Assembly (NCBI GenBank): GCA_963693305.1
Contig: OY855906.1
Location: forward strand, 22,404,789-22,468,788
DNA: 64,000 bases
Direction of reading: 5' to 3'
DNA from: Meandrina meandrites
Lineage: Eukaryota > Cnidaria > Anthozoa > Scleractinia > Meandrinidae
A model generated the notes under the pieces. It did no database searches. It was not told the DNA's origin and worked only from the letters and a program-made list of their open reading frames with translations. This document shows, piece after piece, positions 47,552 through 59,922 of this stretch. Every line of letters begins with the position of its first letter. Within the stretch, counting starts at the first letter, position 1. The translations under genes and the position numbers were made by a program.

Positions 47552-50500
47552 ATGGCAGCCGCGAGATTTTCGTCCAATGTTCTGCACATGTTTTACGGTC
47601 CAATAACGAGGGAGCAAAACAGAAACCTTCCTCAACCATTAGAACCTGAACTGGTTGTTTTATATGAAGTGTTTAATATAAGCCAAAATAATTTCCAGGA
47701 ATGGCTTCGTGTTTGGATAATGATTGTATCCAAAACAAATCCAAACAATAAAGATCTTTTAATGTTTGCAAGAGAAAATAAAGCAAAGTTCACTGATTTG
47801 GTTAAACAAGAAATCCTTAAGTTAAACAGCGTAAAAGTAAGTTTTGGGCTACAAGTAAAGTTTTCCATAGAAAAAAACGGTGAAACGCAACACATGAAGC
47901 ATTATTTTAAAGAAGAAGAACCGCATGTTTTCAACAGGCATGATAAAGAACTGATAGAACAAAAATATGATGAATTCATTGAAAGAATAAAGGGAGAAAT
48001 AGAAAACTGGTCTGTGAAGGGATCAGAATGGGAAGTGGAAAGGATAGAGACTGCGTACGTGAATGTCGCACGCTATCAGCCACTGCGCGGAGGAACTTAT
48101 TTACCTCTTCCAGCCAATCTGGCAAAAAAGAAGGCAATAATCAACGTGAAAAACAGAGATAACGAATGTTTGAAGTGGGCACTCAGAGCCGCTTTATTTC
48201 CTCCACAAGATGGAAAGGACCCGCAAAGACCAAGCAAATATCCGGTTAACGATGGTATTAATTATGGGGGCATCGATTTCCCAACACTGGTAAAACAGAT
48301 AGACAAGCTTGAAGCTCAAAACAAAAAACTGGCAATAAACGTATTTGGCTGGGAAAACAATTATATGATTGTGCACAGGATAAGCAGAAAAGAACCGGAT
48401 GTACCTAGGATAAAGCTGATGTTAATTGAGTCAGGGGAAATTCAGCACTATTGTTACGTAAAAAGAGAAAGCGCTTTGCTGTTTGATAAGTCAATAAATA
48501 GTAAAACTTTCTATTGCATGATGTGCTTAACTCGTTTCACAAGAGCGGAGTTGCTGGAGAACCACAAAAATTATTGCAATGGTGTGAACGGCAGGCCGAC
48601 AAGGATTAAGATGCCGGAAGAGGGGAAAAACACCTTTTCTTTCCAAAATCGTCACAAACAGATAAAGATGCCATATGTGATATATGCGGACTTTGAGGCC
48701 TTAGTGAAAAAGATTCCTGGCTGTGAGCGTGTGCCAGAGAGCAAGCAAAAAAGTTACACACACAAGACCGAATGGCATGAGGCATGCGGGCATTCTTACA
48801 TGGTTGTGAGAAGCGACGGTGAAGTTTTAGTGTCCAAAGTTTACAGGGGTGAAAACGCGGTGAGAACGTTTTTAGGTGACATTCTGCAAGAAGAGGTGAA
48901 AATAAGAGAGAGTTTGGCCGCACCAAAGCCGATTGTGATGACGGCCGAAGAGGGGGAAAAATTCAAAAATGCAACTGATTGCCATATTTGTAACAAAAGT
49001 TTGATAAAAGACGAATTCTTAGACTCTTTACCTGTTTTTAACATTGAAGAAGCCAGTGAAGAAGGCAGTGAAAAATGCAGTTATCGTGGTCAATGGCACA
49101 AAAAAATGTTTTGACATGGCACAGAAAGAACAACAATGGGGACTCTTACTCTAAAAAGATTAACAGACAAAAATGACCAGTTGGAAGCAAAATCACAGGA
49201 AAATTGTAAGTTCAAAAAGGGGATCTACCCTTACGAGTACATGGACTCATGGGGGAGATTTAGCGAAACAAGGCTTCCGGACAAAGAGAAGTCTTACAGC
49301 AAGCTGAACGACGAGCACATAACAGACGATGAGTACACGCACGCGTAGACTGTCTGCGAGACTTTCGAATGCAAAACGTTGGGCGATTTTCACGATCTTT
49401 ACGTGAAAACGGATGTCGCCCTGCTGGCAGATGTTTTCGAGAACATCCGAAACCTGTGCCAAGAGCAGTACGGGTTAGATCCGGCGCATTATTACACGTC
49501 GCCAGGCCTCTCATGGGAGGCGCTCTTGAAAAAGACGGGGGTCGAGCTTGAGTTATTCACAGACCTTGAAATGCATCTCTTCGTGGAACGGGGAATCGGG
49601 GTGGAATCTCGATGGTGAGCAAGAGATACGCGAAGGCAAACAACCCGCTGGTACCGGACTATGACCCCAGCAAACCGAGCAGTTACATCATGTATCTCGA
49701 CGCGAACAACCTCTATGGCTGGGCAATGAGCAAGCCACCCCCAAAAAGGGATTTTAAATGGAAACGTGTTATGCCAACGGAGGAAGACATCCTTAAGAAA
49801 AAAGAAAACGCAAGGAATGGATGGATTCTTGAAGTTGATCTTGAATATCCAGCAGAACTGCATGAAGAACACAACAGCTACCCCCTCGCGCCTGAGAAAA
49901 AGGTCGTGAAAAAGGAATGTATGTCGGACTACCAAAAGAGGTTGATGAAAGTGCTGGAGCTGAAACCCCCGGACAGCGAGAAGGTGCTGCTGACACTTGA
50001 GAACAAAAACAACTATGTCGTGCATTACAGAAACTTGCAGTTTTATCTGAAGCAGGGCATGAAACTGACGCGCGTGCACAGGGTGTTGGAGTTCGAACAA
50101 GAATGCTGGATGGAGCCGTACATCCGAATGAATACAGAATTCAGGAAAAAAGCAAAGAACGACTTTGAAAAGAACTTTTACAAGCTAATGAATAACTCAG
50201 TTTTCGGCAAAACCATGGAAAACCTGCGTAACCGTGTTGACATAAAAATAGAACGCAGCAATGAGACAGACAAAATAAGGAAATTGGTTGCAAGCCCTTT
50301 GTACTCAAGGCATGTTATATTTTCAAATGACCTGGTCGGAATCGACATGCGCAAAAGCCGGCTGCTGCTCAACAAGCCTGTCTACACGAGGATGACTATC
50401 CTTGACAACAGCAAGATCCTGATCTACGACTTTTTCTACAACCATCTGAAAAAGCAATACGGCCAAAGGTGCGAGCTCTTGTACACAGACACAGATAGCC

Positions 50501-51062
50501 TTCTGCTTGAAATCAAAACGGATGACGTCTACAAAGACATCAAATCAAACGAAAATCAATATGATACGAGTGACTACCCGAAGGAGCATCCAATCCACTC
50601 AAACGCGAACAAAAAGGTCTTAGGCAAAATGAAAGACGAATGTGCCGGAACCCCCATAGCACAGTGTGTTTGTCTGAGGCCGAAAATGTACTCTATCTTG
50701 AAGGCAGACGAAAAAATATCAAAAAAGCAAAGGGTGTAAAAAAGAGCGTTGTCAAGAAACAAATAATGCATGAACAGTACAAGGAAACGCTTTTTGGTAA
50801 GCAGCAGTTATGGCATGGAATGAACATTCTTCCAAGCGAGGGGCATGAGATTTACGGCATGCATGTCAACAAAATTTCGCTTTCCCCATTTGATTCAAAG
50901 TGCTGGATAGCAGATGATGGGATCAATACAAATGCTTACGGGTACACAAGGACTTTATTCACAAATACTGAAATCAAAGAAATAGAAGCTTTATTAACAA
51001 ATACTAAAATCAAAGAAATAGAAACTTTAACAGAAGAAGCTTTAACAGAGATGCTGAAATGA
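47552..51062 (+). pseudogene. Protein-primed family B DNA polymerase of a Polinton/Maverick-type element (broken)
   Basis: The first open part (520 codons) has the N-terminal block RDNECLKWALRAAL (202-215), a zinc-binding-like segment C322-x2-C325...H338-x3-C342, and the exonuclease I motif YADFEALV (D380, E382). Later parts carry an exonuclease III-like LYVKTDVALLADVFE (about 49,400), motif A YLDANNLYGWAM (D at 49,699), motif B KLMNNSVFGKTMENL (about 50,180-50,225) and motif C YTDTDSLLLEI (from 50,482). Breaks: an in-frame TGA at 49,112, an in-frame TAG at 49,346, apparent single-base losses in a G run near 49,600 and an A run near 50,713, and a gap of roughly 80 codons just after 49,114 that removes the exonuclease II region. 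The encoded enzyme would copy the element's own DNA. With these lesions it cannot be made whole. Adintovirus-like origin cannot be told apart from Polinton here. Confidence 0.9.
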
Positions 51063-51070
51063 AAGTAATG

Positions 51071-51645
51071 TTATAGTTGGTCGGGGTGTAATTGTGTGTT
51101 TGGAGGCACAACCAGCAGTTCTTCACGCACGAAGCCGCGCTTGGGCCCGTCGTGCAAATAGTAGAGAACGGGCTGATTTGGTTTGGTAAAAGATCGTTCA
51201 ATGTTGTAAACTTTCAAAGACCAGATTGGATCGTGGCTCTTTTGACGCCACCGTCAAGCTCGCCAGGTTGGTACAAATACCTAACATGCCCGAGAGAGGG
51301 GAGCTTTTTTTCCCTTTGCCCAACAGGCCTCGAATAAGGTGTCGATGGCTTTGCAGAAACATTTTTTTCTTTGATGGCAACGGCGGGTTTCTGGCCGGTA
51401 AGGCTTGGCCACAACTTCAGGAAGCCTTTTTACCCACGCCGTGGACCGCTGGCCCTCGGGCAGGCGCATTTCAACGGCGTACTGGTGCCCGAACACGCGC
51501 TCAGCCAGGGTGCGGTTGAAACGTTCAACAATGGCCTGGTCACGGTGAATGTCAACTCGCCCGCGACGAATGTACGTTTTGTGATTTTCCATTCCTTTTG
51601 TAACAGCGCCCATGAATTCGTGCCCAGGGTCAACCTGCAGCAGCA
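51071..51645 (-). pseudogene. Retroviral-type integrase of the Polinton relic, C-terminal part (broken)
   Basis: Minus-strand reading from about 51,640 gives QVDPGHEFMGAVTK, then DQAIVERFNRTLAERVFGHQ, which holds the late part of an rve integrase core (glutamate in IVERFNRTL). The frame shifts near 51,400 (to SLTGQKPAVAIKEKNV and VRYLYQPGELDGGVKRAT) and again near 51,235 (to DPIWSLKVYNIERSFTKP and FVREELLVVPPN). It ends at TAA 51,071, nine bases from the stop of the convergent polymerase. The first half of the core, with the two catalytic aspartates, is missing: the sequence breaks near 51,645, where the next gene begins. In Polintons this protein inserts the element into the chromosome. Order and orientation next to the polymerase support one relic. 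Confidence 0.85.
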
Positions 51646-51651
51646 GGGAAC

Positions 51652-54600
51652 TAGCGGAAGACAGCGATTATATTTTGAGTGATGATATCGGTACAGCTGA
51701 ATCTAATGAACAAGTTTCCGAGGTTACAAGTCTCACCCACGAAAAAGGCGCAGCGTCCCAAGAAATATTCCACAAAAGCACAAACGAACATGGATGACGA
51801 AGAACTAGCAGAGGATATTGACTACATTTTAAACGATGATACTTCAGCTGAATCAAATGGAAAAATCCGCTCTGGTACGGATTCACCTACAAAGAAGACA
51901 CGGAATACAAAGAAAGATTTCATGAAAAGAGAACAAAAGGGCATGGATGACAAAGAACTCGCAGAGGATATCGACTGCACCTTTAAACAAGATGTCTTTC
52001 AACTGATTCAAATCAACAAAGCTCCTCTGCTACAGTTTCGTCCTTGATCAAACCACAGTGTCCCAAGAAATATCCTACAAGTAAAAAAGACGTTATGGAC
52101 GATCAAAACTAGCAGAGGATATCGATTATATTTTAAATGACGATGTCGGTATCAATGAGCCAAATGAACAAATCTCCTTTGCTCCAGTGCCACCCACGAA
52201 AAAGGCCAAGCGCGCCAAGAAACTTTCCACTAAAGAACAAAAGAACGTAGATGTCAAGAAACTGGAAAAGGATATCAACTTCATTTTGAATGACGATATC
52301 ACTACAGCTGAATCAGATAGACAAATCTCCTCTGGTGCAGTTTCACCCACGAACAATGTGCAAAGTCCCAAGAGATCTTCCAAAAGGGGGAACATGCGCG
52401 TAAACGACAAGAAACTAACAAATGATGTGGACTTTGTCTTCAAACATGACATCCCTGCAGCTGAATCCAACAGTCAAATCGCGTATGGCAAAGTTCCGTC
52501 AAAGAAAATACAGTAGAATCCCGGTAACTCGAACCCCTATAACTCGAACAACCCCGCTAACTCGAACAGAGTCTCAATTCCCTTGGATTTGAACTAACTT
52601 TTCAGTCATTTTTACCCGGATAACTCGAACCCCGATAACTCGAAAACCCCGCTAACTCGAACTCAATTTCTTTTCACTTGATCAAAATTTGGGTCAAATG
52701 TACCCCGATAACTCGAATTCCGGTTCTTGCAACTCGCCACGGTTGCCCATTGATTAGAGCAGCGAACAGATCACGTATTTGACAGCCATTTTCCACTCTT
52801 ATCACAAGAAGGTATGGTCGTGATAGAGTTTCTGACGAGATAAGTTCAATTTGCACTGTACTGGAGACTGCAGTGCTGAAAAATCAGTAAATTATCAATT
52901 ATTAACTTGGCAAATTAAATATTCAATCGACCCCGATAACTCGAAACCCCGCTAACTCGAACTGTTTTTCGTTTCCCTTCAGAGTTCGAGTTACCGGGAT
53001 TCTACTGTAGTTTCGTTTCAGGAAACGAACAAGACGGACGAAAAGTTGGAAATGGACATCCAGTGCATTCTTAAAGACGATACTGTTGAAGATGTTTCAA
53101 ACGGAAAATTCTCATCGGGTCTTAGCGCACTTCCTCCTCCTGAAAAGGAGGGATTCACGCGGAAACACTGTAAGCGGGCAGATGATCAATTGGCGAAGGA
53201 TATCCAGTATATTTTAAATGATGACGTCTTTACTGCTGATTCAAATGATGATGCATATTCTTCCAGTCCTGACGAAATACCAAGACCAAAGACCAGCAAT
53301 ACAAAGCTCACCTCAGCAATGGATTTGGACAGGACCTTTGATCCTGCATCAGTAGCTTCTTCAAATCACGCAGATGATAAATTAGTACAGGATATAGAAT
53401 ATATTCTAAATGACGATCTGGTCGACGTCTCCTCGAATGGACCACCTCTGTTGAGATCTGGAGCAGCACGACGCCTCAAAAAGCAATCTCTTCCGACACC
53501 AAAGCAAGCAGATGGCGAATTGTTAACTACTAACGAAAGGACTTTAAATGATGAAACTGTCCAGGGTGCCTCAAATGAACCGTTATCCTCGAGTCCTGGG
53601 GCGGCTCTACATCTCAAGAAGACAACCCCTACGCGGAAATCGAAGTATATACCAATGGTAGAAAAAGTGGCTGAAAAAACTGATTCAAAGGCGTCAAAAA
53701 CTTCAACCAGCCAAGGGTTGCGACTGCAGAGAGATTTCGCGTCGAAATAGAGCACAGCAAAACATCAGAGAACACATTCGACGAGGACGAAAGACGACAC
53801 GGAAGAGAAAGCATTGTCAAAGGATATCGATGATATCTTAAAAGTAGACTTACATCCTGCTGAATCAGTTCCACCTATTGGTAGCTCATTACCACGACGA
53901 AAGACTCGTCATCCAAAACCAACGTTAGCTACGAATATAAGCAAGACCCAAGGTTCTTTATCAGCAGCTTCTAGTTCTCGTGCAGTGCCACACCCAAAGC
54001 AGGATTTTAGTCCAAAACCAAGACGCGTAACGGAAGATGGCTTTATATAGTGTGTATCAAACGGACAAATCCTCTCGAGTGCTTGCGCAGCTCGGCGCAC
54101 CAACAAAGATTTCACAAAGAAATCAAAAGATATGTTAACCCTCGAAGACGTTGATTCGAGTATGCAAATCGATTCAAGCTCTTGGGCTGTGCCGCGGTCG
54201 CCAAAGGGTTTTTTTCGGAAACAAAGGCCTGCAAAGAACGTCGTGATAGGAAAAAAGTGCGACGATAATCTACAAGATACTGAAAAAGTGTCTTCAATCG
54301 GATCAATCATGTCGAGTCCTGGTGTTAGTACTCGTTTGAGGATGAAGCGTCCCACAAGACAGCCCAAGGAAACAGAGGAGAGTAACTTGGACCAAATTAT
54401 CGACGAGATTTTTGACATTCCAACGGCTGACTCTAGTACTTCTGTGGAAAATCTTTCTGATGTTGGAGTAAGTTTAAGAAAAAGTAATTCTACAAGGCAG
54501 CCCAAGCAGTCCAAGCATACAGAGGAAGGTAACTTGGAAGAAGCTATCAACGACATTTTAGAAATTCCAACACTTGACATTGACAGCAAAGCAGCAGTGA

Positions 54601-55138
54601 AGCTTAGCACTGTGAATAAAGAACGGAAGACAAAGTCGAGAAAGAAAGTGGACACGTGTGAATCACGTGGTATAGATACTCAGTAGCCTACTGCACAGAC
54701 ACTTGCTGATAGAGGTGTGCCAAATGTTGAAATCCCGGATGCTAAGGCTAGTTCCTCTAGTATTGAAACTAAGAATTACGACAGTAGAGACACCATGCGA
54801 CCTATGGCGGCAGGATCTTCTAGAATAACGTCTAAGGGATGTTCTGCTTCTCCTGATACAGTTAAGCCTCCATCTTCCGACACAACAAGAAAACAGCTCT
54901 CCAAAAGAAAACAAACACTGCCAGCTATCCTCAAGGACCAAAGTATCGTGCGGAAACTGCGCATGAGAACTTCCAGAGAAACCAGACGGACGGACGTTTG
55001 GAGAGTATGGCAAAACAAAACAGACCCGCTGTCCCTTTGACTGCCTTAAACAGCCATAGAACCACTTCTGGAATCTTTTACGAATCTGACGAAGTTGAGC
55101 TAATGAAGGAGATCGAGAGAGAGTCTCGAAGGCACTGA
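51652..55138 (+). pseudogene. Degenerate gene for a protein with ~14 copies of an acidic helix motif; unrecognised
   Basis: I do not recognise the family. Repeated motifs have the pattern LxxDIxxILxDD, for example ELAEDIDYILNDD (about 51,800), LAEDIDYILNDD (52,108), KLEKDINFILNDD (52,260), QLAKDIQYILNDD (53,185) and KLVQDIEYILNDD (53,378). Others are weaker (NLDQIIDEIFDIP near 54,390, NLEEAINDILEIP near 54,535). Between motifs lie 25-45 residue linkers that often hold AESN, SSG and then a basic PTKK or PKRSSK patch. The last readable part ends YESDEVELMKEIERESRRH before TGA at 55,138. Frame changes occur near 51,735, 52,050-52,105, 53,750-53,800, 54,050, 54,686 and 54,950, and a MITE sits at 52,511. 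Some changes could be introns rather than damage, but I see no consistent splice signals. The 5' end abuts the integrase break, so the start is missing. Confidence 0.6.
52511..53007. mobile_element. 497-bp pogo/Tigger-type MITE with TA target duplication
   Basis: The left end CAGTAGAATCCCGGTAACTC and right end GAGTTACCGGGATTCTACTG are exact inverses. TA flanks both sides (52,509-52,510 and 53,008-53,009). The interior holds many TAACTCGAAC phrases (for example 52,530-52,680 and 52,935-52,965). Ends of this style and TA targets are typical of the Tc1/mariner superfamily, pogo/Tigger branch. No transposase is present. It lies inside the helix-motif gene: leaving it and one TA out, the reading frame runs straight on from PSKKI to VSFQET, so the insertion came after the gene was formed. 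Confidence 0.9.
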
Positions 55139-55284
55139 ATAACTTTATTGATATTTATGATAATCTTACTAAATTTATTATATTTTTGTGGAAATATTTT
55201 TTACATGGTTAGAGATTTTGATGCCTTTTTTAAATATTTCATTTATTCTTATGCAATCTTAAGTTCTAACAAACAAAAACAAAC
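55139..55284. other. AT-rich spacer
   Basis: Follows the stop of the helix-motif gene and precedes the inverted-repeat element. No feature is seen. Confidence 0.4.
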
Positions 55285-56192
55285 TTAAGTGTTATTGTCA
55301 GAGAAAACTGGGCAGGGGCAAAAGATTGAGGTCGCCCGTTTGCCTTCATCTTTTCACAGTATAAAAGCTACCTGAAAAGATTAGGAATGGTGGCATTTGC
55401 AGAAGTAGACGTTCGTTTTTCTTCGGGAAATCACCAATCCATTAATTTGGGCCCTCCAGCCACCAAAAATAATCGATATTTCGGGCAACTTTGCCTAACC
55501 GTAAAACACACTTCGTATCACTCCTAAAAGCTCTTCCATTTTTTCTATGACTTTGATCCCTTTATAAGTTGATTAAGATATATTAAACCTTCTTTGCTTT
55601 AATACTGTGTTTTTTACGTGGCGCTAAAAATCGCCACTGAATCGTTAATGAGTGTCACCCAAATATGAGTCATTTTCAGTCGACTGTTTCACCAAAGTGC
55701 GGCAGTTCATTTTTAAAGTAAAACCATTTCCCGATAGTATTTTGTGCTCTTAACAAAATCCAGTTTAGTTAAAATTGGTATCTAGGAGTAAATCGGAGTA
55801 AGCGGCATCTGAAATTGCGTACCATTACGATTTTCAGTTAAAAATATTTCACGCCAAATTGAATATCATTTTTTCGAGTTTCTGTGTTTGTGGTCCAAAA
55901 TTAACTAAAAGTAGATCCGTTGATTTCGGGATCAAGCATTGACACTGTAATATCATAATAAGATATGTAAACTTTTCAAATCTCCTTATTAACACTCGGT
56001 AAGTTACTAAGTTTTAAAACAGGTCGCTTAATTTTCCCGCAAAAGTTTTATCATTTTCATTCGTCACGCTGCATGGCTGCATGGTAAAACCGGACTATAT
56101 CCTCAGTTAAATGGTTTTTAATCTGCTAGGAAACTGGAAGCACATATCGCAAAGAGAATCGAGACTTCCCTTAAATTAGTTAAACAAACTTT
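55285..56192 (+). repeat. Left arm of the 908-bp inverted repeat
   Basis: Pairs with 57,900-58,807. The inner boundary is at GTTAAACAAACTT, after which the two sides diverge. Confidence 0.92.
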
Positions 56193-57899
56193 GAATGAAG
56201 TTTGTTTACACTCTGTGTATCCCCCGACTTTACCGAATGCGTGACGCGTCACGAATTAAAAGGGCAGACGACAGGTGTTTCAAAAGGTTTGTTTAGAGTT
56301 CTTCTTGGCTTTGAAATCACGAACTATTCTTTCCGATCAGAAGAATCGCCTTGCAGTCAGGTGTTGGAATTGGCGGAAGAATCTTCATCTAACAAAGTCT
56401 AGAACAATGTCGGTCCCAGAGACCGAGTCCCTCACGAGCAGCAGTCGGGAAAACCACCTGTTGTCAGATGCACAGAAATATACCTGTTGGGTAGTAGATA
56501 AAGTTCTCGCAGCCTTTCATAAACATAAAATAAGCTAATAGCGATTCCTCTGGTAAAATTGAAAATAGCGAAAGCTGTTGAAAAATTAAGACTAGAACGC
56601 TTGCAAAATAGTCTTTGGATGATACGTTGATGTTCATGAACTCAGAGAATTGCATGTTAAAAAATACCCGCTTAACCAGACAGTTGTTTTATAAAGACAG
56701 TCCTGATCAGCATCAAGAGCTCAGCGTAAATTTTCAAGACTAGGCATGTTCTATGAAGGATTTTGAAAACATAGACATAGACTGTGAGGAATAAACGCTG
56801 CGAGGGCTTGATAATGTTTCAGATACATGTGAAACACTGTAGACTCGAATACATCTCTATCGGTATCGTAATAATTATAAAGAAAATTAATTCTGATCAA
56901 ATATACTTAGTCAACTTGGACAGTGAACATGAAAATCGTTTGTTTCATGAATAATTCAGTTTATGAATCTTTTTTTTACGAATAATTCAGCAATTATTAA
57001 CATATCTACTGAGACAGACGTCAGTACTGAATAATTCATGTCCACGAGCGAGAGACCACAGTATGTTATCCAATATTTGACTACTTGAATGGTTCGTAGA
57101 ATAACGAAAGTAAAACGTAGGTTTTTTTCCTGACAGAAAAAAAAGATGATACATTTTTTTTCACATCGATCAATCTCTCTAACTGAGCGTTTTGTAACAT
57201 GAATATTGCCTAAGAAATGGTTCTCATTCAAGTTTATTTTTTTCCTTTGGTAAGACCGCGCTCTCGCTCGCTCGCTCTCTCGCTCGCAATCATTTGCACC
57301 CTTTGCAAAGAAAAGAATAATGTAGAACTGTGGAACAATGCAGACTGGTGATACAACCCTACAAATACGTCGCAGCTCGTGATGGAAACATTTCACAATG
57401 ATTCATGACCTGAAGAAGAACTTTTTTTTGCAGTATTGCCAATTTGTCAATTATTTTTACATCAGTATATTTCTTGATCATTAGTACTTTTTGGGAGGTA
57501 ACCCATGCCTCTTAAGCGCGGCACATCACGCTTATTCTATCCAGTTGTATACTAGAAAGTTAGAAATATCGAGTAAAGTAAACTGACTCAGTATAACTTT
57601 GCATTTTAATTTTGCGATGGTTACGATTTTAGCTTTCTAATTCGTTGTCTCATTCATCGGTCATTATTTGCTTTAAAAGACCTTAAAATCATCGTAGAAA
57701 AACCATTGTGTTTAATATTATCAACCACATAAGTAGAGTATGTCTGTCTGATTTCAAAGAGATTTTTCTTTGGTCTTATATCACAATACAACTGAAAGGA
57801 GAAAATGAAATCTAGAACTCATTTTCTATTGTAAGATCGTTCCAAGGTAGCGTAAAAATGTCTTAAATATGAAGCGATAATTTTTTGGTTCTGCATTTA

Positions 57900-58807
57900 A
57901 AAGTTTGTTTAACTAATTTAGGGGAAGTCTCGATTCTCTTTGCGATATGTGCTTCCAGTTTCCTAGCAGATTAAAAACCATTTAACTGAGGATATAGTCC
58001 GGTTTTCCCATGCAGCCATACAGCGTGACGAATGAAAATGATAAAACTTTTGCGGGAAAATTAAGCGACCTGTTTTAAAACTTAGTAACTTACCGAGTGT
58101 TAATAAGGAGATTTGAAAAGTTTAAATATCTTATTATGATACTACAGTGTCAATGCTTGATCCCGAAATCAACGGATCTACTTTTAGTTAATTTTGGACC
58201 ACAAACACAGAAACTCGAAAAAATGATATTCAATTTGGCGTGAAATATTTTTAACTGAAAATCGTAATGTTACGCAATTTCAGATGCCGCTTACTCCGAT
58301 TTACTCCTAGATACCAATTTTAACTAAACTGGATTTTGTTAAGAGCACAAAATACTATCGGGAAATGGTTTTACTTTAAAAATAAACTGCCGCACTTTGG
58401 TGAAACAGTCGACTGAAAATGACTCATATTTGGGTGACACTCATTAACGATTCAGTGGCGATTTTTAGCGCCACGTAAAAAACACAGTATTAAAGCAAAG
58501 AAGGTTTAATATATCTTTATCAACTTATAAAGGGATCAAAGTCATAGAAAAAATGGAAGAGCTTTTAGGAGTGATACGAAGTGTGTTTTACGGTTACGCA
58601 AAGTTGCCCGAAATCTCGGTTATTTTTGACGGCTGGAGGGCCCAAAATAATGGAATGGTGATTTCTCGAAGAAAAACGAACGCCTACTTCTGCAAATGCC
58701 ACCATTCCTAATCTTTTCAGGTAGCTTTTATACTGTGAAAAGATGAAGGTAAACGGGCGACCTCGATCTTTTCCCTCTGCCCGGTCTTCTCTGACAATAA
58801 CACTTAA
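57900..58807 (-). repeat. Right arm of the 908-bp inverted repeat
   Basis: Inverse of 55,285-56,192. Scattered substitutions, including a stop/Arg difference near 58,772, show that the arms have diverged independently and are not an assembly mirror of the same reads. Confidence 0.92.
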
Positions 58808-59922
58808 CAATATAAACAGTTCGATTTACGTATTTTAATAACCATTTCATTTCTGCCGGTATTACTATTTTTGTTTAGAAAAGGTTGTTATAGAGGTACG
58901 TAAGAATTTTTTTTACTTTTTCCAGTTTACATTTTTTGTTACTACGATATTTTAAGTTAATTTATCTTACTGCAGTACTGCAGTGCTGGCGTGTAAACAC
59001 TTAATTTATGACAATTCCCAAGTCGTTTAGATCTTTGGATCAGTCTCAGAGGAACAGAGAAGAGTTTTGGTGTGAAACAACTTTTAGCGTCATCCTTCGA
59101 TCCTAAAATCCTAATTTCTGAGCCCCGCCTCCCTTGGTGGTTTTCATCCGAAGTCTTCTCAAACTCATTAATAATTCATCAAGTTAAAACATAGAAAATC
59201 ATAACCGTGAAGGATTTTATTTCTCCGTTTACTTATTAGTTTTTTGTTTTAGTGTAGAAGATATATCAAACACTCGAGACAGTGCTTCATCGGCTCTCCA
59301 AACACCTCGAATTTCGCTGTGGGTCGTGTTTTCACTCCCTTCTCGGTGCTTGGATATCTCAATGAAACACTGTCTCCAAAATCTAAAATTTAATCTTTTT
59401 ATTTACACCAGACATAAAGAGCATAAACCTCAAAGAAATTCTTTGCATCGATTAAATGCTTTGTTTAGGAGATAAAGGATTCTGAAATTTGTGAAGTCCC
59501 GATTTTTTTAAGGCAAACAAACAGTTTTTGTAAGGCTGATGAGAACCTCTGATACTCCTTAAATTTCCCCTTATCGTTCAATCCCAATTTGACCCTCCAA
59601 ACAAATTTGTAAGTCACCCCAATTCCCCATTGCACGTGCCCCCGTCCCCCAATATTCCCCTTATTGCTAAAACACCCCATTGTAATCCCGAGACATGCGC
59701 GAATTTGGCGATAGCTCGCTTGGACTGCAGCTTGTACGTGTATGGTGCAAAATCTAGACGGTATCTACATGCAAGCAGTGAAAGATTGTATTTTTTTTAA
59801 AGTTTGATTTATTTTTGTTTCCTCCATAACAACCTATTCTGTGACTTGTGTTTATTGCGTTAAAGTCAGCTCTCGATATTAAGAACTTATGAATAACACT
59901 AAGTACCTATTTATTTATTTAT
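58808..59922. other. Non-coding spacer
   Basis: AT-rich. A small palindromic phrase CTGCAGTACTGCAGTGC lies near 58,972. A minus-strand 71-aa frame at 59,465-59,680 is not recognised. No gene is supported. Confidence 0.45.

Larger units (their letters stand above)
55285..58807. mobile_element. 3.5-kb element with 908-bp inverted arms (foldback type)
   Basis: The left arm 55,285-56,192 and right arm 57,900-58,807 are inverted copies with the same length and about 95 percent identity by eye. Outer ends read TTAAGTGTTATTGTCAG and its inverse. TTAA at both outer edges could be a piggyBac-like target duplication, but since TTAA is its own inverse it could equally be part of the arms. The 1.7-kb middle has a small frame starting ATG 56,407 (MSVPETESLTSSSRE, 43 codons, unrecognised) and a CTCG-rich microsatellite near 57,257-57,287. 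No transposase is found. Arms read toward a shared peptide (AFAEVGVRFSS, GPPAVKNN), but the left arm has an extra stop, so I do not call a gene. Confidence 0.75.

Noticed and set aside
49492..50100. 202-aa minus-strand frame opposite the polymerase
   Set aside because: Antisense shadow of clear polymerase motifs on the plus strand.
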